Of a stretch of 64,000 nucleotides of DNA, positions 47,512 to 55,317 are shown piece by piece. Every line of letters starts with the position of its first letter. Positions within the stretch are counted from its first letter, which is position 1. A model generated the notes under the pieces. It had not been told where the DNA came from, searched no databases, and was given only the letters and a program-made list of their open reading frames with translations. A program made the translations under genes and the position numbers. Source of the DNA: Sulfuricurvum sp. (GTDB lineage Bacteria; Campylobacterota; Campylobacteria; Campylobacterales; Sulfurimonadaceae); assembly GCF_023229695.1 (NCBI RefSeq), contig NZ_JALNYS010000009.1, positions 75,936-139,935 on the forward strand. The letters are read 5' to 3'.

Positions 47512-49527
47512 ATGAAGCTCCCGACTCGGTGCACCAATGCCCCTATTCTCCGAAAATTTATCTACATAACCTTTATTGCCACCGGTTTAGGGGTACTTTT
47601 CGCCATACTCCTCTCTACGCTCATACAGTGGTTTATGCTGCGCGAAGAACTGGTCAAGAACGTTGCGGCTCAGGCATCCGTGATTGCCTCCATCAGCAGC
47701 AGAGAACTCCTCTCCAATCACCGTGCAGAAGCGGAAAAAACGGTAAAAGCGCTGGCCAACATCGACAGTATCGAGTTTGCGGGGATCTTCGATAAAGAGG
47801 GGAGAAATTTTGCCCTTTATGTACGGCCGGGGGTAACCATGCCGTCCCACCGCCACCAGAGCATCAAAAGCGAATACCATATACACACCGCGACCTATAT
47901 CGAAATCGTGATTCCCGTCCTATTCAAACAGCAACAAATCGGCATGATCCATGTCCGCTCCAGTATGGCACCGGTATACGAAAAGCTGGAATGGAACATA
48001 TTCATAGCCGTCGTTGCGGCTACGGTGGCGTTTGTGACGGCGGTGCTGATGATATTCAGCTTACTTCCGGCGATTACCGATCCCTTGCAATACCTGATAA
48101 CATTAATGAAGCGCGTATCGCGGGAGAATGACTTCACCCTCCGCTCCACGTTGCACCGCAGCGATGAAATCGGAACCCTCTCCGAAGGGTTCAATGCGAT
48201 GCTCGAACAGATCCAGACACGTGATGTACAGTTGGCACGACACCAAAAAAATCTGGAACGGGAGGTTGCACAACGGACGGCCAAATTGACGGAAGCACAG
48301 CGAATCGCCCATCTCGGTAATTGGGAGTGGGATATCCTCAACAATACGCTGGAGTGGTCGGATGAAATCTACCGTATCTTTGGCTTTACCCCGCAGCAAT
48401 TCGGTGCCACCTACGAGTCGTTCCTCCAAGCCGTCCATCCGGAAGATCGGGAAGCCGTAAAAATCAATGTCCGCGAATCGCTTGAGCAGGGTCGTCCCTA
48501 CACCATTGACCACCGCATTTTATTGCCCGATGGGAAGGTGCGTTATGTCCATGAACAGGGAGAAATCTCCCGCAATCAGGAGGGGCACCCCATCGTGATG
48601 CAAGGGACCGTACAGGATATCACCGAGAGCAAACAGGCGGAAATGGCACTCAAGGACGCCAACGAACAGTTATCGGTCCTCCTCAACTCCTTGCCGATCG
48701 CGGTGTACCGCTGCCAGGCGCAAGGGGAGTTTCCCGTCATCTATATGTCTCAGAATGTCACCTCGTTTACAGCGTACGATCCCAAAGATTTTATCGAAAC
48801 AACCGATTTATGGTTCACCCATATCCATCCGGACGATCTCTCCAAAGTCTCAGAGGGGATGGATATTCTGTTCGATAAAGGGGTCCATACCTATGAGTAC
48901 CGCTGGTGCAAGGCGGATGGAACCTATATCTGGATCCAAGACTCTCTAAAGCTGATACACGACGCGGATGAAAGACCCGATTATATGGTGGGGATGTGGC
49001 AGGATATCACCGAGCGCAAGCACATCGAAGAGGAGATCAGCCTGATGGCAACCACCGACGCACTCACCGGTATTGCCAACCGCAGAGAACTGAACCGGCA
49101 ACTCGAAAAAGAGATCGAACGCTCCAAACGCTACGGTGTGCCGCTCTCGCTGATCATGTACGATATCGATTATTTTAAACGGGTGAATGATACCTTCGGT
49201 CACGATGCGGGCGACCGTGTTTTGCAAACCCTCACCGCTCTCGTCAAATCCAATATTCGTACCGTCGATATCGTTGCACGGTGGGGCGGAGAAGAGTTTA
49301 TGATTTTAATGCCGCAATCGGATGCGGAGGCTGCCGGCGATGCGGCGGAAAAACTGCGGCAAAAGATTGTCGAGCACCCATTCGAACAAGTCGGGAATCT
49401 GACGGTCAGTTTCGGGGTTACTGCATTTACATCGGATGATGATCTCAATGTCTTCTTAAAAAGAGTGGACGATGCCCTTTATCACGCAAAAGAGAACGGA
49501 CGCAACCGGGTAGAAATCCTCCTCTAA
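47512..49527 (+). CDS. Membrane diguanylate cyclase with HAMP and two PAS domains
   Basis: 671 residues. TM1 at about 18-40 and TM2 at about 165-188 flank a CHASE-like periplasmic domain with FAGIFDKEGRNFALYV. A HAMP segment follows (PLQYLITLMKRVSRENDFTL), then PAS-PAC 1 (IAHLGNWEWDILNNTLEWSD), PAS-PAC 2 (YRWCKADGTYIWIQDSLKLI), and a GGDEF domain (TTDALTGIANRRELNRQLEK; RWGGEEFMILMP). The GGEEF signature is active-type, so it should make cyclic di-GMP. AAAGGGA lies 8 nt before the ATG. Confidence 0.9.
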   Translation: MKLPTRCTNAPILRKFIYITFIATGLGVLFAILLSTLIQWFMLREELVKNVAAQASVIASISSRELLSNHRAEAEKTVKALANIDSIEFAGIFDKEGRNFALYVRPGVTMPSHRHQSIKSEYHIHTATYIEIVIPVLFKQQQIGMIHVRSSMAPVYEKLEWNIFIAVVAATVAFVTAVLMIFSLLPAITDPLQYLITLMKRVSRENDFTLRSTLHRSDEIGTLSEGFNAMLEQIQTRDVQLARHQKNLEREVAQRTAKLTEAQRIAHLGNWEWDILNNTLEWSDEIYRIFGFTPQQFGATYESFLQAVHPEDREAVKINVRESLEQGRPYTIDHRILLPDGKVRYVHEQGEISRNQEGHPIVMQGTVQDITESKQAEMALKDANEQLSVLLNSLPIAVYRCQAQGEFPVIYMSQNVTSFTAYDPKDFIETTDLWFTHIHPDDLSKVSEGMDILFDKGVHTYEYRWCKADGTYIWIQDSLKLIHDADERPDYMVGMWQDITERKHIEEEISLMATTDALTGIANRRELNRQLEKEIERSKRYGVPLSLIMYDIDYFKRVNDTFGHDAGDRVLQTLTALVKSNIRTVDIVARWGGEEFMILMPQSDAEAAGDAAEKLRQKIVEHPFEQVGNLTVSFGVTAFTSDDDLNVFLKRVDDALYHAKENGRNRVEILL

Positions 49528-49547
49528 CCAAGATTTCATAGGCCATC

Positions 49548-49570
49548 GGATATGCTACAATCGCATATCC
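49548..49570 (+). promoter_or_regulatory. Inverted repeat enclosing a -10 element upstream of the deacetylase gene
   Basis: GGATATGC (49548-49555) and GCATATCC (49563-49570) flank TACAATC. TGCTACAAT is an extended -10, so the palindrome overlies the probable promoter, 22 bp before the ATG. It may be an operator, or a modest hairpin ending the upstream gene (no T tract). Confidence 0.45.
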
Positions 49571-49591
49571 CAATCCTCAGGATTTCACTCA

Positions 49592-50332
49592 ATGTTTAAA
49601 CTTCTCCCCCTCTTCATCCTACTCTTCTCCCCGTTATTCGGAGACGAACCCCTTCAATGGGGTGAAAATGTCACCGGAGTCGTCACCAGATTTCACTCCT
49701 ATACCCAAGAGATCGCACTCACGTTTGATGCCTGCGGAGGAAGTATCAGCAGCAGCCAATACGATGCGGAGCTCATCGATTTCCTGATTCATAACCGCAT
49801 CCCCGCCACCTTGTTTATCAATGCACGGTGGATCGAGAGCAACCCCGATATTTTTGCGGCTCTGGCATCCAATCCCCTCTTCGAAATTGCCAACCACGGA
49901 ACGGCTCACCGCCCCCTCTCGGTGAACGGCAAAAGCGTCTACGGTATCAGCGGAACCGCATCCAAAGAGGAGGTGATCGGTGAAATCGAGGGGAACAGCG
50001 AAAAAATCGAAAAACTGACCGGAAAACGCCCCCTCTTTTTTCGATCTGGCACCGCCTATTACGATGAAATTGCCGTTGAAATCGCCCATAAAGCCGGGGT
50101 AGAGATCGGCGGATTTTCGGTTTTAGCCGATGCGGGTGCCACCTTCAGTGCTCCAAAAGTGGCCCGGCAGATCAAAAATGCCCGCAGCGGTGACATCGTC
50201 ATCGCCCACATGAACCATCCCGAAAGCGGAACCTGCGAGGGGGTCATCGAAGCGATTAGCGCTCTGAAAGCCGAAGGGTTCACGTTTGTCCGCCTCAGCG
50301 ACGTCAAAGAGCGCCTCGAACGTCTCCCCTGA
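49592..50332 (+). CDS. Exported polysaccharide deacetylase-like (NodB-fold) protein
   Basis: 246 residues with a signal peptide (MFKLLPLFILLFSPLFG). The NodB-homology motifs are ALTFDACGGSISS (motif 1, about 44-56), IANHGTAHRPLS (motif 2, HxxxH), RPLFFRSGTAYYD (motif 3) and GDIVIAHMNHPESGT (late His motif). Motif 1 has TFDAC where classical enzymes have TFDDG, so one metal-binding Asp is replaced; this variant is common in a proteobacterial subgroup. It probably acts on an envelope glycan; substrate unknown. Confidence 0.82.
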   Translation: MFKLLPLFILLFSPLFGDEPLQWGENVTGVVTRFHSYTQEIALTFDACGGSISSSQYDAELIDFLIHNRIPATLFINARWIESNPDIFAALASNPLFEIANHGTAHRPLSVNGKSVYGISGTASKEEVIGEIEGNSEKIEKLTGKRPLFFRSGTAYYDEIAVEIAHKAGVEIGGFSVLADAGATFSAPKVARQIKNARSGDIVIAHMNHPESGTCEGVIEAISALKAEGFTFVRLSDVKERLERLP

Positions 50333-50335
50333 TGC

Positions 50336-50341
50336 TATAAT
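50336..50341 (+). promoter_or_regulatory. -10 element of mntP
   Basis: TATAAT in GATGCTATAATTGC (extended TGC), 26 bp before the mntP ATG at 50368. No manganese riboswitch-like structure fits in the short leader. Confidence 0.5.
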
Positions 50342-50367
50342 TGCATCACTTTTCTCTCAGGACTATC

Positions 50368-50922
50368 ATGGAAACCCTTCTTCTTCTCGCGGTCGCCCTT
50401 GCAATGGATTCGGTCGCCGTCTCCATCGCAATCGGCTCAAAATACCGAGAGCTTCTTTTTTCAAAAATCGTCCTCATCGCCGCCGTATTCGGATTGTTTC
50501 AGGGGGTTATGCCCCTTTTGGGATATCTTGCCGGGATCGGTTTTGCCGACTACGTCCGCTCCTACAGCCACTGGATCGCTTTTGCCCTCCTCACAGGGCT
50601 GGGAGGAAAAATGCTCTACGAAGCCTATCAAGATGAACTGGATGGAGAGCTCACCGATCTCTCCAACAAAGCCCTCTTCTCTCTGGCGCTGGCAACGAGC
50701 ATCGATGCGTTAGCCGTAGGGGTCACCTTCGCCTTTATTCAGACCGACATCCTGCGTGCTTCGCTCATCATCGCACTGGTGACGCTGCTGCTGTGTCTGA
50801 TAGCAGTCTACATCGGCAAAAAACTCGGATCGTTGCTGGAATCCAAAGCGGAAGTTCTGGGGGGGGTCATCCTGATACTGCTAGGGATAAAAATGCTACT
50901 CGAGGGGATGGAAATCGTTTAA
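50368..50922 (+). CDS. mntP: Manganese efflux pump MntP
   Basis: 184 residues from the ATG at 50368 (METLLLLAVALAMDSVAVSI). Six hydrophobic segments occur in two inverted halves, each with an Asp in the first helix: ALAMDSVAVSIAIG and LATSIDALAVGVTFAF. These Asp residues are the family's ion-path residues. The length is right for MntP. An earlier in-frame ATG at 50341 is inside the promoter. Its stop overlaps the convergent gene by 4 bp. Confidence 0.92.
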   Translation: METLLLLAVALAMDSVAVSIAIGSKYRELLFSKIVLIAAVFGLFQGVMPLLGYLAGIGFADYVRSYSHWIAFALLTGLGGKMLYEAYQDELDGELTDLSNKALFSLALATSIDALAVGVTFAFIQTDILRASLIIALVTLLLCLIAVYIGKKLGSLLESKAEVLGGVILILLGIKMLLEGMEIV

Positions 50923-51284
50923 TCCCATCCGTCTTTCGCATGATGATCATGTTTTGATTTTTTATAACGGCGGGCATTTACCCGTTTTTCGAGCTGATTT
51001 TGGGCGTAAAAAAGTTCCTCTTTGATCGTCTCGATCGTCTCTTCCCCTGCGCGGAAATCCAGTATCTTCTGTCCTAACGCTTCGAGTTCGGTATATTCGT
51101 CTTTATAGAGCTTGACCGCTTCGTTTTTTTCCAAAAAACGGAAATTGGCATCCACTTTTTGATCATACTGCTCTTTGGTCGCATGATCGCTTTTCGCCAG
51201 AAACGATAATATTCCGTTGATAAAACGGCCCAGCAACCGGATATACCGTAGCCGTTTTGAATTCTCTATTTTAGATTCGCGCAT
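50919..51284 (-). CDS. Hypothetical helical protein
   Basis: 121 residues, not recognised. It is highly charged and predicted all-helical with coiled-coil character from about 45 to 100 (EKNEAVKLYKDEYTELEALG; IETIKEELFYAQNQLEKRVN), and ends in a His/Lys-rich tail (RYKKSKHDHHAKDGWD) that could bind metal. No signal peptide or membrane span. It is convergent with mntP (4-bp overlap) and divergent from the rhodanese gene. Confidence 0.65.
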   Translation of the reverse strand: MRESKIENSKRLRYIRLLGRFINGILSFLAKSDHATKEQYDQKVDANFRFLEKNEAVKLYKDEYTELEALGQKILDFRAGEETIETIKEELFYAQNQLEKRVNARRYKKSKHDHHAKDGWD

Positions 51285-51348
51285 GCAACCTCGGTTAATG
51301 ATTAGGAGTTATAATTATAGCTATAAATAGATAGTAAAGGTTTTATCG

Positions 51349-51741
51349 ATGAAATGGATTTTGGCATTATCCCTTATTGCATCATCACTTCTCGCGGAGT
51401 ATAGTGCTCAACCTATCGATCAGAAATTAATCAACTCCAAGATTACCATCATCGATATCCGTACTCCCGGAGAGTGGAGAACGACCGGATTGATCAAAGG
51501 TTCTATTCCTATTATGTTTTTTGACGAGCAGGGCAACTATAATATGGATGCTTTTCTGAGTGAACTGAACAAAAAGGTGAAGAAAAAAGAGCGTTTCGCC
51601 GTTATCTGCAACAGCGGCAACCGTTCTCATACTCTCGGCAGCTATCTTGGCAACCAGCTTGGATACAACGTCGTCAATCTGGAGGGGGGGATTCAATCGG
51701 CTATCATCAAAAAAGTTCCCCTTGAGCCCTACAAACGCTAA
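51349..51741 (+). CDS. Exported rhodanese-like protein
   Basis: 130 residues with signal peptide MKWILALSLIASSLLAEYSA. Rhodanese features are ITIIDIRTPGEWRTTGLIKG (substrate-side Asp/Arg), FAVICNSGNRSHTLGSYLG (active Cys at about 87 in C-N-S-G-N-R-S) and VVNLEGGIQSAI. It is probably a periplasmic sulfur transferase. A hairpin terminator follows. Confidence 0.88.
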   Translation: MKWILALSLIASSLLAEYSAQPIDQKLINSKITIIDIRTPGEWRTTGLIKGSIPIMFFDEQGNYNMDAFLSELNKKVKKKERFAVICNSGNRSHTLGSYLGNQLGYNVVNLEGGIQSAIIKKVPLEPYKR

Positions 51742-51742
51742 A

Positions 51743-51768
51743 GGAGCCGCTAGAGGGCTCCCCTTCTT
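51743..51768 (+). terminator. Rho-independent terminator after the rhodanese gene
   Basis: GGAGCC (51743-51748) pairs with GGCTCC (51756-51761) across GCTAGAG, followed by CCTTCTT. The stem is short but G/C-rich. Convergent to the next gene. Confidence 0.6.
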
Positions 51769-51780
51769 AGCCGGAGAACT

Positions 51781-52095
51781 CTAGCGAAGAAAAGCGAGAA
51801 GATCGATGTACTCTTTTTCGATAATACTGAGGTTTTCCAGCATCTTCACCTCATCCATACCGGGATTTTCACTCAAAAACTCCCTGCGCCACTGAATATT
51901 GTCCTGAAGCTCGGCAAGGCCGGTAGAGAGATACTCCGCCATTTGATCAATCTGTGCTCCGCGAATGACCCCTTCCGTATCGGCTTGATAAAACAATAGT
52001 GCATAATCCCCCGTTTCATGGGAAAAACGAAAATCCTCGGCAATATTGTGGATAATCACTTTGATCCGTTCATCTTTTACGATCCGTTTTGCCAT
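51781..52095 (-). CDS. Hypothetical protein
   Basis: 104 residues, not recognised. It begins MAKRIVKDERIKVIIHNIAE, has FRFSHETGDYALLFYQADTE with a possible beta-alpha turn, and ends in a helical part (LENLSIIEKEYIDLLAFLR). No signal peptide, membrane span or known motif. Codon use and ribosome site (GGAAGGGAGGGTAGTT) support a real gene. The region upstream to 52203 is non-coding. Confidence 0.6.
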   Translation of the reverse strand: MAKRIVKDERIKVIIHNIAEDFRFSHETGDYALLFYQADTEGVIRGAQIDQMAEYLSTGLAELQDNIQWRREFLSENPGMDEVKMLENLSIIEKEYIDLLAFLR

Positions 52096-52203
52096 AACTA
52101 CCCTCCCTTCCTCTAAATTTTACCTCGTCATCCGAGGCAGCGGTATTAAAAAAAACTTTCTCATTGTAATGGCTTTTGGTATAGGGTTTGCTTAGGATAA
52201 TAA

Positions 52204-52345
52204 CTGATCTTACGCACCTTTTTCAAAAGGGGCGAAATAGATCAGTAATCTCCCGCATCCGAAAGATGCGGGTAGCTTCAGGGGGTTGTAGGGACATTTG
52301 TCCCTGCCACTTTCTGGGCTTTGCCCAGAAAGTGCGTAACATCAG
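52204..52345 (-). mobile_element. 142-bp MITE-like element, second full copy
   Basis: The ends are CTGATCTTACGCAC (left) and GTGCGTAACATCAG (right), inverted repeats of each other with one mismatch. The perfect direct repeat ATAATAA flanks it at 52197-52203 and 52346-52352. On the minus strand the first 100 bp follow the copy at 12669-12810 with few changes, and hairpin stems keep pairing where bases differ (CTGGGCAAAGCCCAG). The last 40 bp differ between copies except for the terminal repeat. It occupies most of the gap 52096-52378. Confidence 0.85.
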
Positions 52346-52378
52346 ATAATAATTCAATCATAAGCGATAAAGAGAAGC

Positions 52379-53587
52379 GTGGAATCCCCTAAATTTAAAA
52401 CTAAACTCTTCTATTTATTGATTCTTGTAGGACTGGGGCTCACTTTGGCAGGGGTGATCGGCTACTACAATCTTCAGACGATGAAAAAGCACGTCGATAC
52501 CCTCTATTTCGGTTCTCTCATCCCGTTGAGCGAACTGACCGCCATAACCGACACCTACCATAATACCCTCGGCAAAAGTGTCTATTTATGGAATCAGCAC
52601 CTGATAGGCGATGAAGAGGCGGCCCGATCGATTACTCTCGGACTCGATACCGTCGATCAGATGTGGAAAAACTATCTTTCCCACGATAAACGTCCCGAAG
52701 AGCTCCCGTATGTCGATTATACCGAAGCGCAAATCCAAAACATCCACCGCTATTTTGTCAAAATTCAAGAGCACATTCTCCATCCCGATTCCTCCCGGCA
52801 GATTTCAATCCCTATCCTCTCCGAGAATATCGATGCAATCCACCGCACCATTTATCGGCTAATCACCTATGAAAACGCTTCCGCACGCTTTGAACGCTCC
52901 CAACTCTTGGCCCATCATGAAAATGCACTCACGCAGTTAAGCACGCTGCTGCTTGTTATTCTGATCCTTGTTATGGGGATCGCATGGAAAATTTTTACCC
53001 GTATCGAGAGACAGCAAACCCAGCTTATTGAATCCACCAAAACCCTACAGCATCTTAATTTCAAGCTTGAACAAGCATCCTATACCGATCCCCTCACGGC
53101 CCTCTCCAATCGCCGTTATTTCAATCTCATTTTCGAACGGGAATTCAAGCGTGCCGTGCGGTTGGAAAAACCGTTTGTATTTATGATGCTGGATATTGAT
53201 TTTTTCAAACAGTATAATGACACCTACGGCCATCTTCAGGGAGACCTCGCCCTTCAGGCGGTAGCCAAAACGCTCCAGTTTACCTTGCAGCGGCCGGGCG
53301 ATTACCCATTCCGTCTGGGGGGGGAAGAGTTCGGCGTTATCATTACCGACAGTAGTTGCGACAACGGAATCCAGATCGGGGAAAAGATACGGGCGAATAT
53401 AGAGGGGTTGAGAATAGAGCACCGGGGAAGCAAGATTTCGACTATTTTAACCGTATCAATCGGAGGAGTCTGCATCGTGCCGACTCCCGGCATGAGAGAC
53501 GATGCCCTCATTCATACGGCAGACACCAATCTCTATGCGGCCAAAGAGCGGGGGCGCAATCAGGTCGTCTTCGGCAATACGTTGTAA
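52379..53587 (+). CDS. Membrane diguanylate cyclase
   Basis: 402 residues from a GTG start at 52379. TM1 is at about 8-28 and TM2 at about 186-203, with a four-helix-bundle-type periplasmic domain (TAITDTYHNTLGKSVYLWNQ). A cytoplasmic GGDEF domain follows: YTDPLTALSNRRYFNLIFER, MLDIDFFKQYNDTYGHLQGD and FRLGGEEFGVIITD. The signature is active-type. The 142-bp element ends 34 bp before the start, so its promoter must lie in or beyond the element or in the AT-rich remnant. Confidence 0.87.
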   Translation: MESPKFKTKLFYLLILVGLGLTLAGVIGYYNLQTMKKHVDTLYFGSLIPLSELTAITDTYHNTLGKSVYLWNQHLIGDEEAARSITLGLDTVDQMWKNYLSHDKRPEELPYVDYTEAQIQNIHRYFVKIQEHILHPDSSRQISIPILSENIDAIHRTIYRLITYENASARFERSQLLAHHENALTQLSTLLLVILILVMGIAWKIFTRIERQQTQLIESTKTLQHLNFKLEQASYTDPLTALSNRRYFNLIFEREFKRAVRLEKPFVFMMLDIDFFKQYNDTYGHLQGDLALQAVAKTLQFTLQRPGDYPFRLGGEEFGVIITDSSCDNGIQIGEKIRANIEGLRIEHRGSKISTILTVSIGGVCIVPTPGMRDDALIHTADTNLYAAKERGRNQVVFGNTL

Positions 53588-53627
53588 TCTATTTGGATTA
53601 AAGCCGATTTTTTTTCTCGAATATTAT

Positions 53628-53894
53628 CTACTCTTCTTTCAGACAAGGAAGCATCTCTTTGATATCAATGCCCCATTCCATAGCAAGCATAACCAAATGC
53701 GCTAAATTATAATTGGCTTTATTTTGTCGTAATTCGATACGAGCGATGAAAGAGGTAGAGTTGTGTCCTAAAATATTCGCGAGTTTTAGTTGGCTAATTT
53801 TTCGTTCTTTGCGCATTTTTTTGATATGTGCAGTTAGTGCATCGTAGTACGCTTTAACCTCTGCACGCTCTTCTTTTGACACATCAACCGCCAC
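53628..53894 (-). CDS. XRE-family HTH DNA-binding protein
   Basis: 88 residues. The helix-turn-helix is MRKERKISQLKLANILGHNS (about 27-46), then SFIARIELRQNKANYNLAHL, a typical Cro/C1-type layout with an added acidic/helical N-terminus. It may be the antitoxin or repressor of a lost module. It lies at the edge of an AT-rich patch and is divergent from the lipoprotein gene. Confidence 0.78.
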   Translation of the reverse strand: MAVDVSKEERAEVKAYYDALTAHIKKMRKERKISQLKLANILGHNSTSFIARIELRQNKANYNLAHLVMLAMEWGIDIKEMLPCLKEE

Positions 53895-54012
53895 TCACTC
53901 TTGGATGATTGATTTTAATGAAATCAGTGAATCAAAACCAATCACTATTAAGTGAGTAAAAAGCTTTACGTAGATACAATTTTTGCAAAATTTTAATAAA
54001 GGTTATTAATTA

Positions 54013-54567
54013 ATGAACACAAAGTTTCTATCAATCGCTCTCACTGGAGCAATTTTACTGTCAGGATGTTCATCCAAAGATGTTCACATTGCAAAGGGCA
54101 AAGGTGAGAATATGAATTCTCGTGAAATGTCAGTCAATCAAGGAGATGGCTACACAAAGGCTGGAATGATAAATTCCACTAATACAAAATTATTACAAGC
54201 TGCAGCTGAAGAAACATCAAAATCTGGTTATCAATATTTTTCATTCACAAGTCCGGCAGTTGTTGCCAATGCAAATATTAATACGACTGATGCATTTTTA
54301 CTCAAATGTGCAAGTAAAAGTGTTGGAGCAAGCGTTGGTCTAACCGTACTCACTCTTGGAATGGGCGGAGGTCTTATGATGGATGATTGTGACATGTTTG
54401 GTGGCGCTACTGGTATAGGTAAAGCGTCAAGTTCAGCATCCTTCACTCTGCATAAGGAAAAACCTACAATAGCTGCTTTGGATGCAAATTTGGTTCTTTC
54501 AGATTTAAAATCTAAACAACTTTATAAAGAAAATACAGGTGGAGTAGAATATTCCGAAGTAAAATAA
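54013..54567 (+). CDS. Putative lipoprotein of unknown function
   Basis: 184 residues, not recognised. The lipobox is ILLSGCSS (Cys at about 19). The mature part has QYFSFTSPAVVANANINTTD and a Gly/Met-rich stretch VGLTVLTLGMGGGLMMDDCD, with two further Cys. It is strikingly AT-rich with codon choices unlike its neighbours, suggesting recent acquisition together with the following small gene. Ribosome site AAAGG at 53999. Confidence 0.65.
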   Translation: MNTKFLSIALTGAILLSGCSSKDVHIAKGKGENMNSREMSVNQGDGYTKAGMINSTNTKLLQAAAEETSKSGYQYFSFTSPAVVANANINTTDAFLLKCASKSVGASVGLTVLTLGMGGGLMMDDCDMFGGATGIGKASSSASFTLHKEKPTIAALDANLVLSDLKSKQLYKENTGGVEYSEVK

Positions 54568-54581
54568 AGGGAGTTATTTGT

Positions 54582-54775
54582 ATGAAAAAAATATCACTCA
54601 GCTTGTTTTATACTTTATGACCACCTTGCATTTATCAGCTAATCAAGATGCTGATAAATGCAAGGCACTAAATGGGTCTTGGACTTGGAATGAAGAATTA
54701 AATCAGTGGCAATGTGATAATCTTAATGCAACTAACAAAGATGTATATGCTAAATATTTATCCGATTCGATATGT
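54582..54775 (+). pseudogene. Small secreted protein, frameshifted and 3'-truncated
   Basis: ATG at 54582 follows AAAGGGAG but reads only 12 codons (MKKISLSLFYTL). In the next frame a good exported protein continues: MTTLHLSANQDADKCKALNG, SWTWNEELNQWQCDNLNATN. One more A in the run of seven at 54585-54591 would join them as MKKNITQLVLYF plus the rest, a normal signal peptide. The frame then runs without a stop into the antisense of the SUI1 gene at 54776, so its own 3' end is missing. A TTG at 54578 is an alternative in-frame start. Confidence 0.55.
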
Positions 54776-55114
54776 TTAAATCGTTTTTTTAAACCTAAAC
54801 CCCAGTTTTTCGAGGTTTTCACGCACTTTCGGAGCGATTTCCCCCTGAAACTCCATCCACCCCTCTTTATAGGCACCGCCGCAGGCAAGAGACTTTTTAA
54901 GGGTCGAAAGGGTCGTTTGTCCATCCGATTCGCTCAGGCTGAAAGGGCCGACAAGGGTAACTACCTTCCCTTTCCGTTTCTCTTTTTGAAACACGAGACG
55001 GTGCTCTCCCGGTTCGAGCAGCGTCACTTTCAAAGAGGCTTTCTCCTCCTCCAGCTTCCACCCCTCATCCCAGGAAGCTCCCAGCTCCAGAGTGAGTTTC
55101 GTCCCCCGGCTCAT
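54776..55114 (-). CDS. SUI1/eIF1-family (YciH-like) translation factor
   Basis: 112 residues. The C-terminal SUI1 fold reads EKRKGKVVTLVGPFSLSESD, then LKKSLACGGAYKEGWMEFQG and IAPKVRENLEKLGFRFKK, matching the 'RkGK.vT.v.G.....dl..L.k.LK...G.GG..k.g.iei.Gd' pattern. In E. coli YciH influences initiation fidelity. It overlaps the DUF1653 gene by 4 bp. Its 3' end borders the AT-rich patch. Confidence 0.85.
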   Translation of the reverse strand: MSRGTKLTLELGASWDEGWKLEEEKASLKVTLLEPGEHRLVFQKEKRKGKVVTLVGPFSLSESDGQTTLSTLKKSLACGGAYKEGWMEFQGEIAPKVRENLEKLGFRFKKTI

Positions 55115-55317
55115 TTCATTTCACCGCAATAGATAAACCGTTTGACTCCGCTTGGAAGGGTTTCATCAAACATGCCAAGAGGGCGAACCCAAAGCCCCCG
55201 TTCTCCGTACAACGAGCGATAAACGACAAGATCTTCTCCCGTTTCCGAGTGCTTGGCGACACCGATCACTTCGTAATATTTCCCTTTGTAATGGCGATAA
55301 AGCCCTTTTTCAAGCAC
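55111..55317 (-). CDS. DUF1653-type small protein
   Basis: 68 residues from a GTG at 55317 (LEKGLYRHYKGKYYEVIGVA). The run G-x-Y-x-H-Y-K-G-x-x-Y-x-V-x-x-x-A-x-H-S-E-T is the DUF1653 signature, followed by LVVYRSLYGERGLWVRPLGM and F. The frame opens at 55353, but that start would overlap the upstream gene by 44 bp; AAAGGG precedes the GTG. Function unknown. Confidence 0.78.
   Translation of the reverse strand: MLEKGLYRHYKGKYYEVIGVAKHSETGEDLVVYRSLYGERGLWVRPLGMFDETLPSGVKRFIYCGEMK

Noticed and set aside
47436..47795. 119-codon plus-strand frame upstream of the PAS-GGDEF gene
   Set aside because: It overlaps the cyclase gene out of frame and has no coding character.
50336..50368. Manganese riboswitch upstream of mntP
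   Set aside because: The leader between the -10 element and the ATG is too short to hold one.
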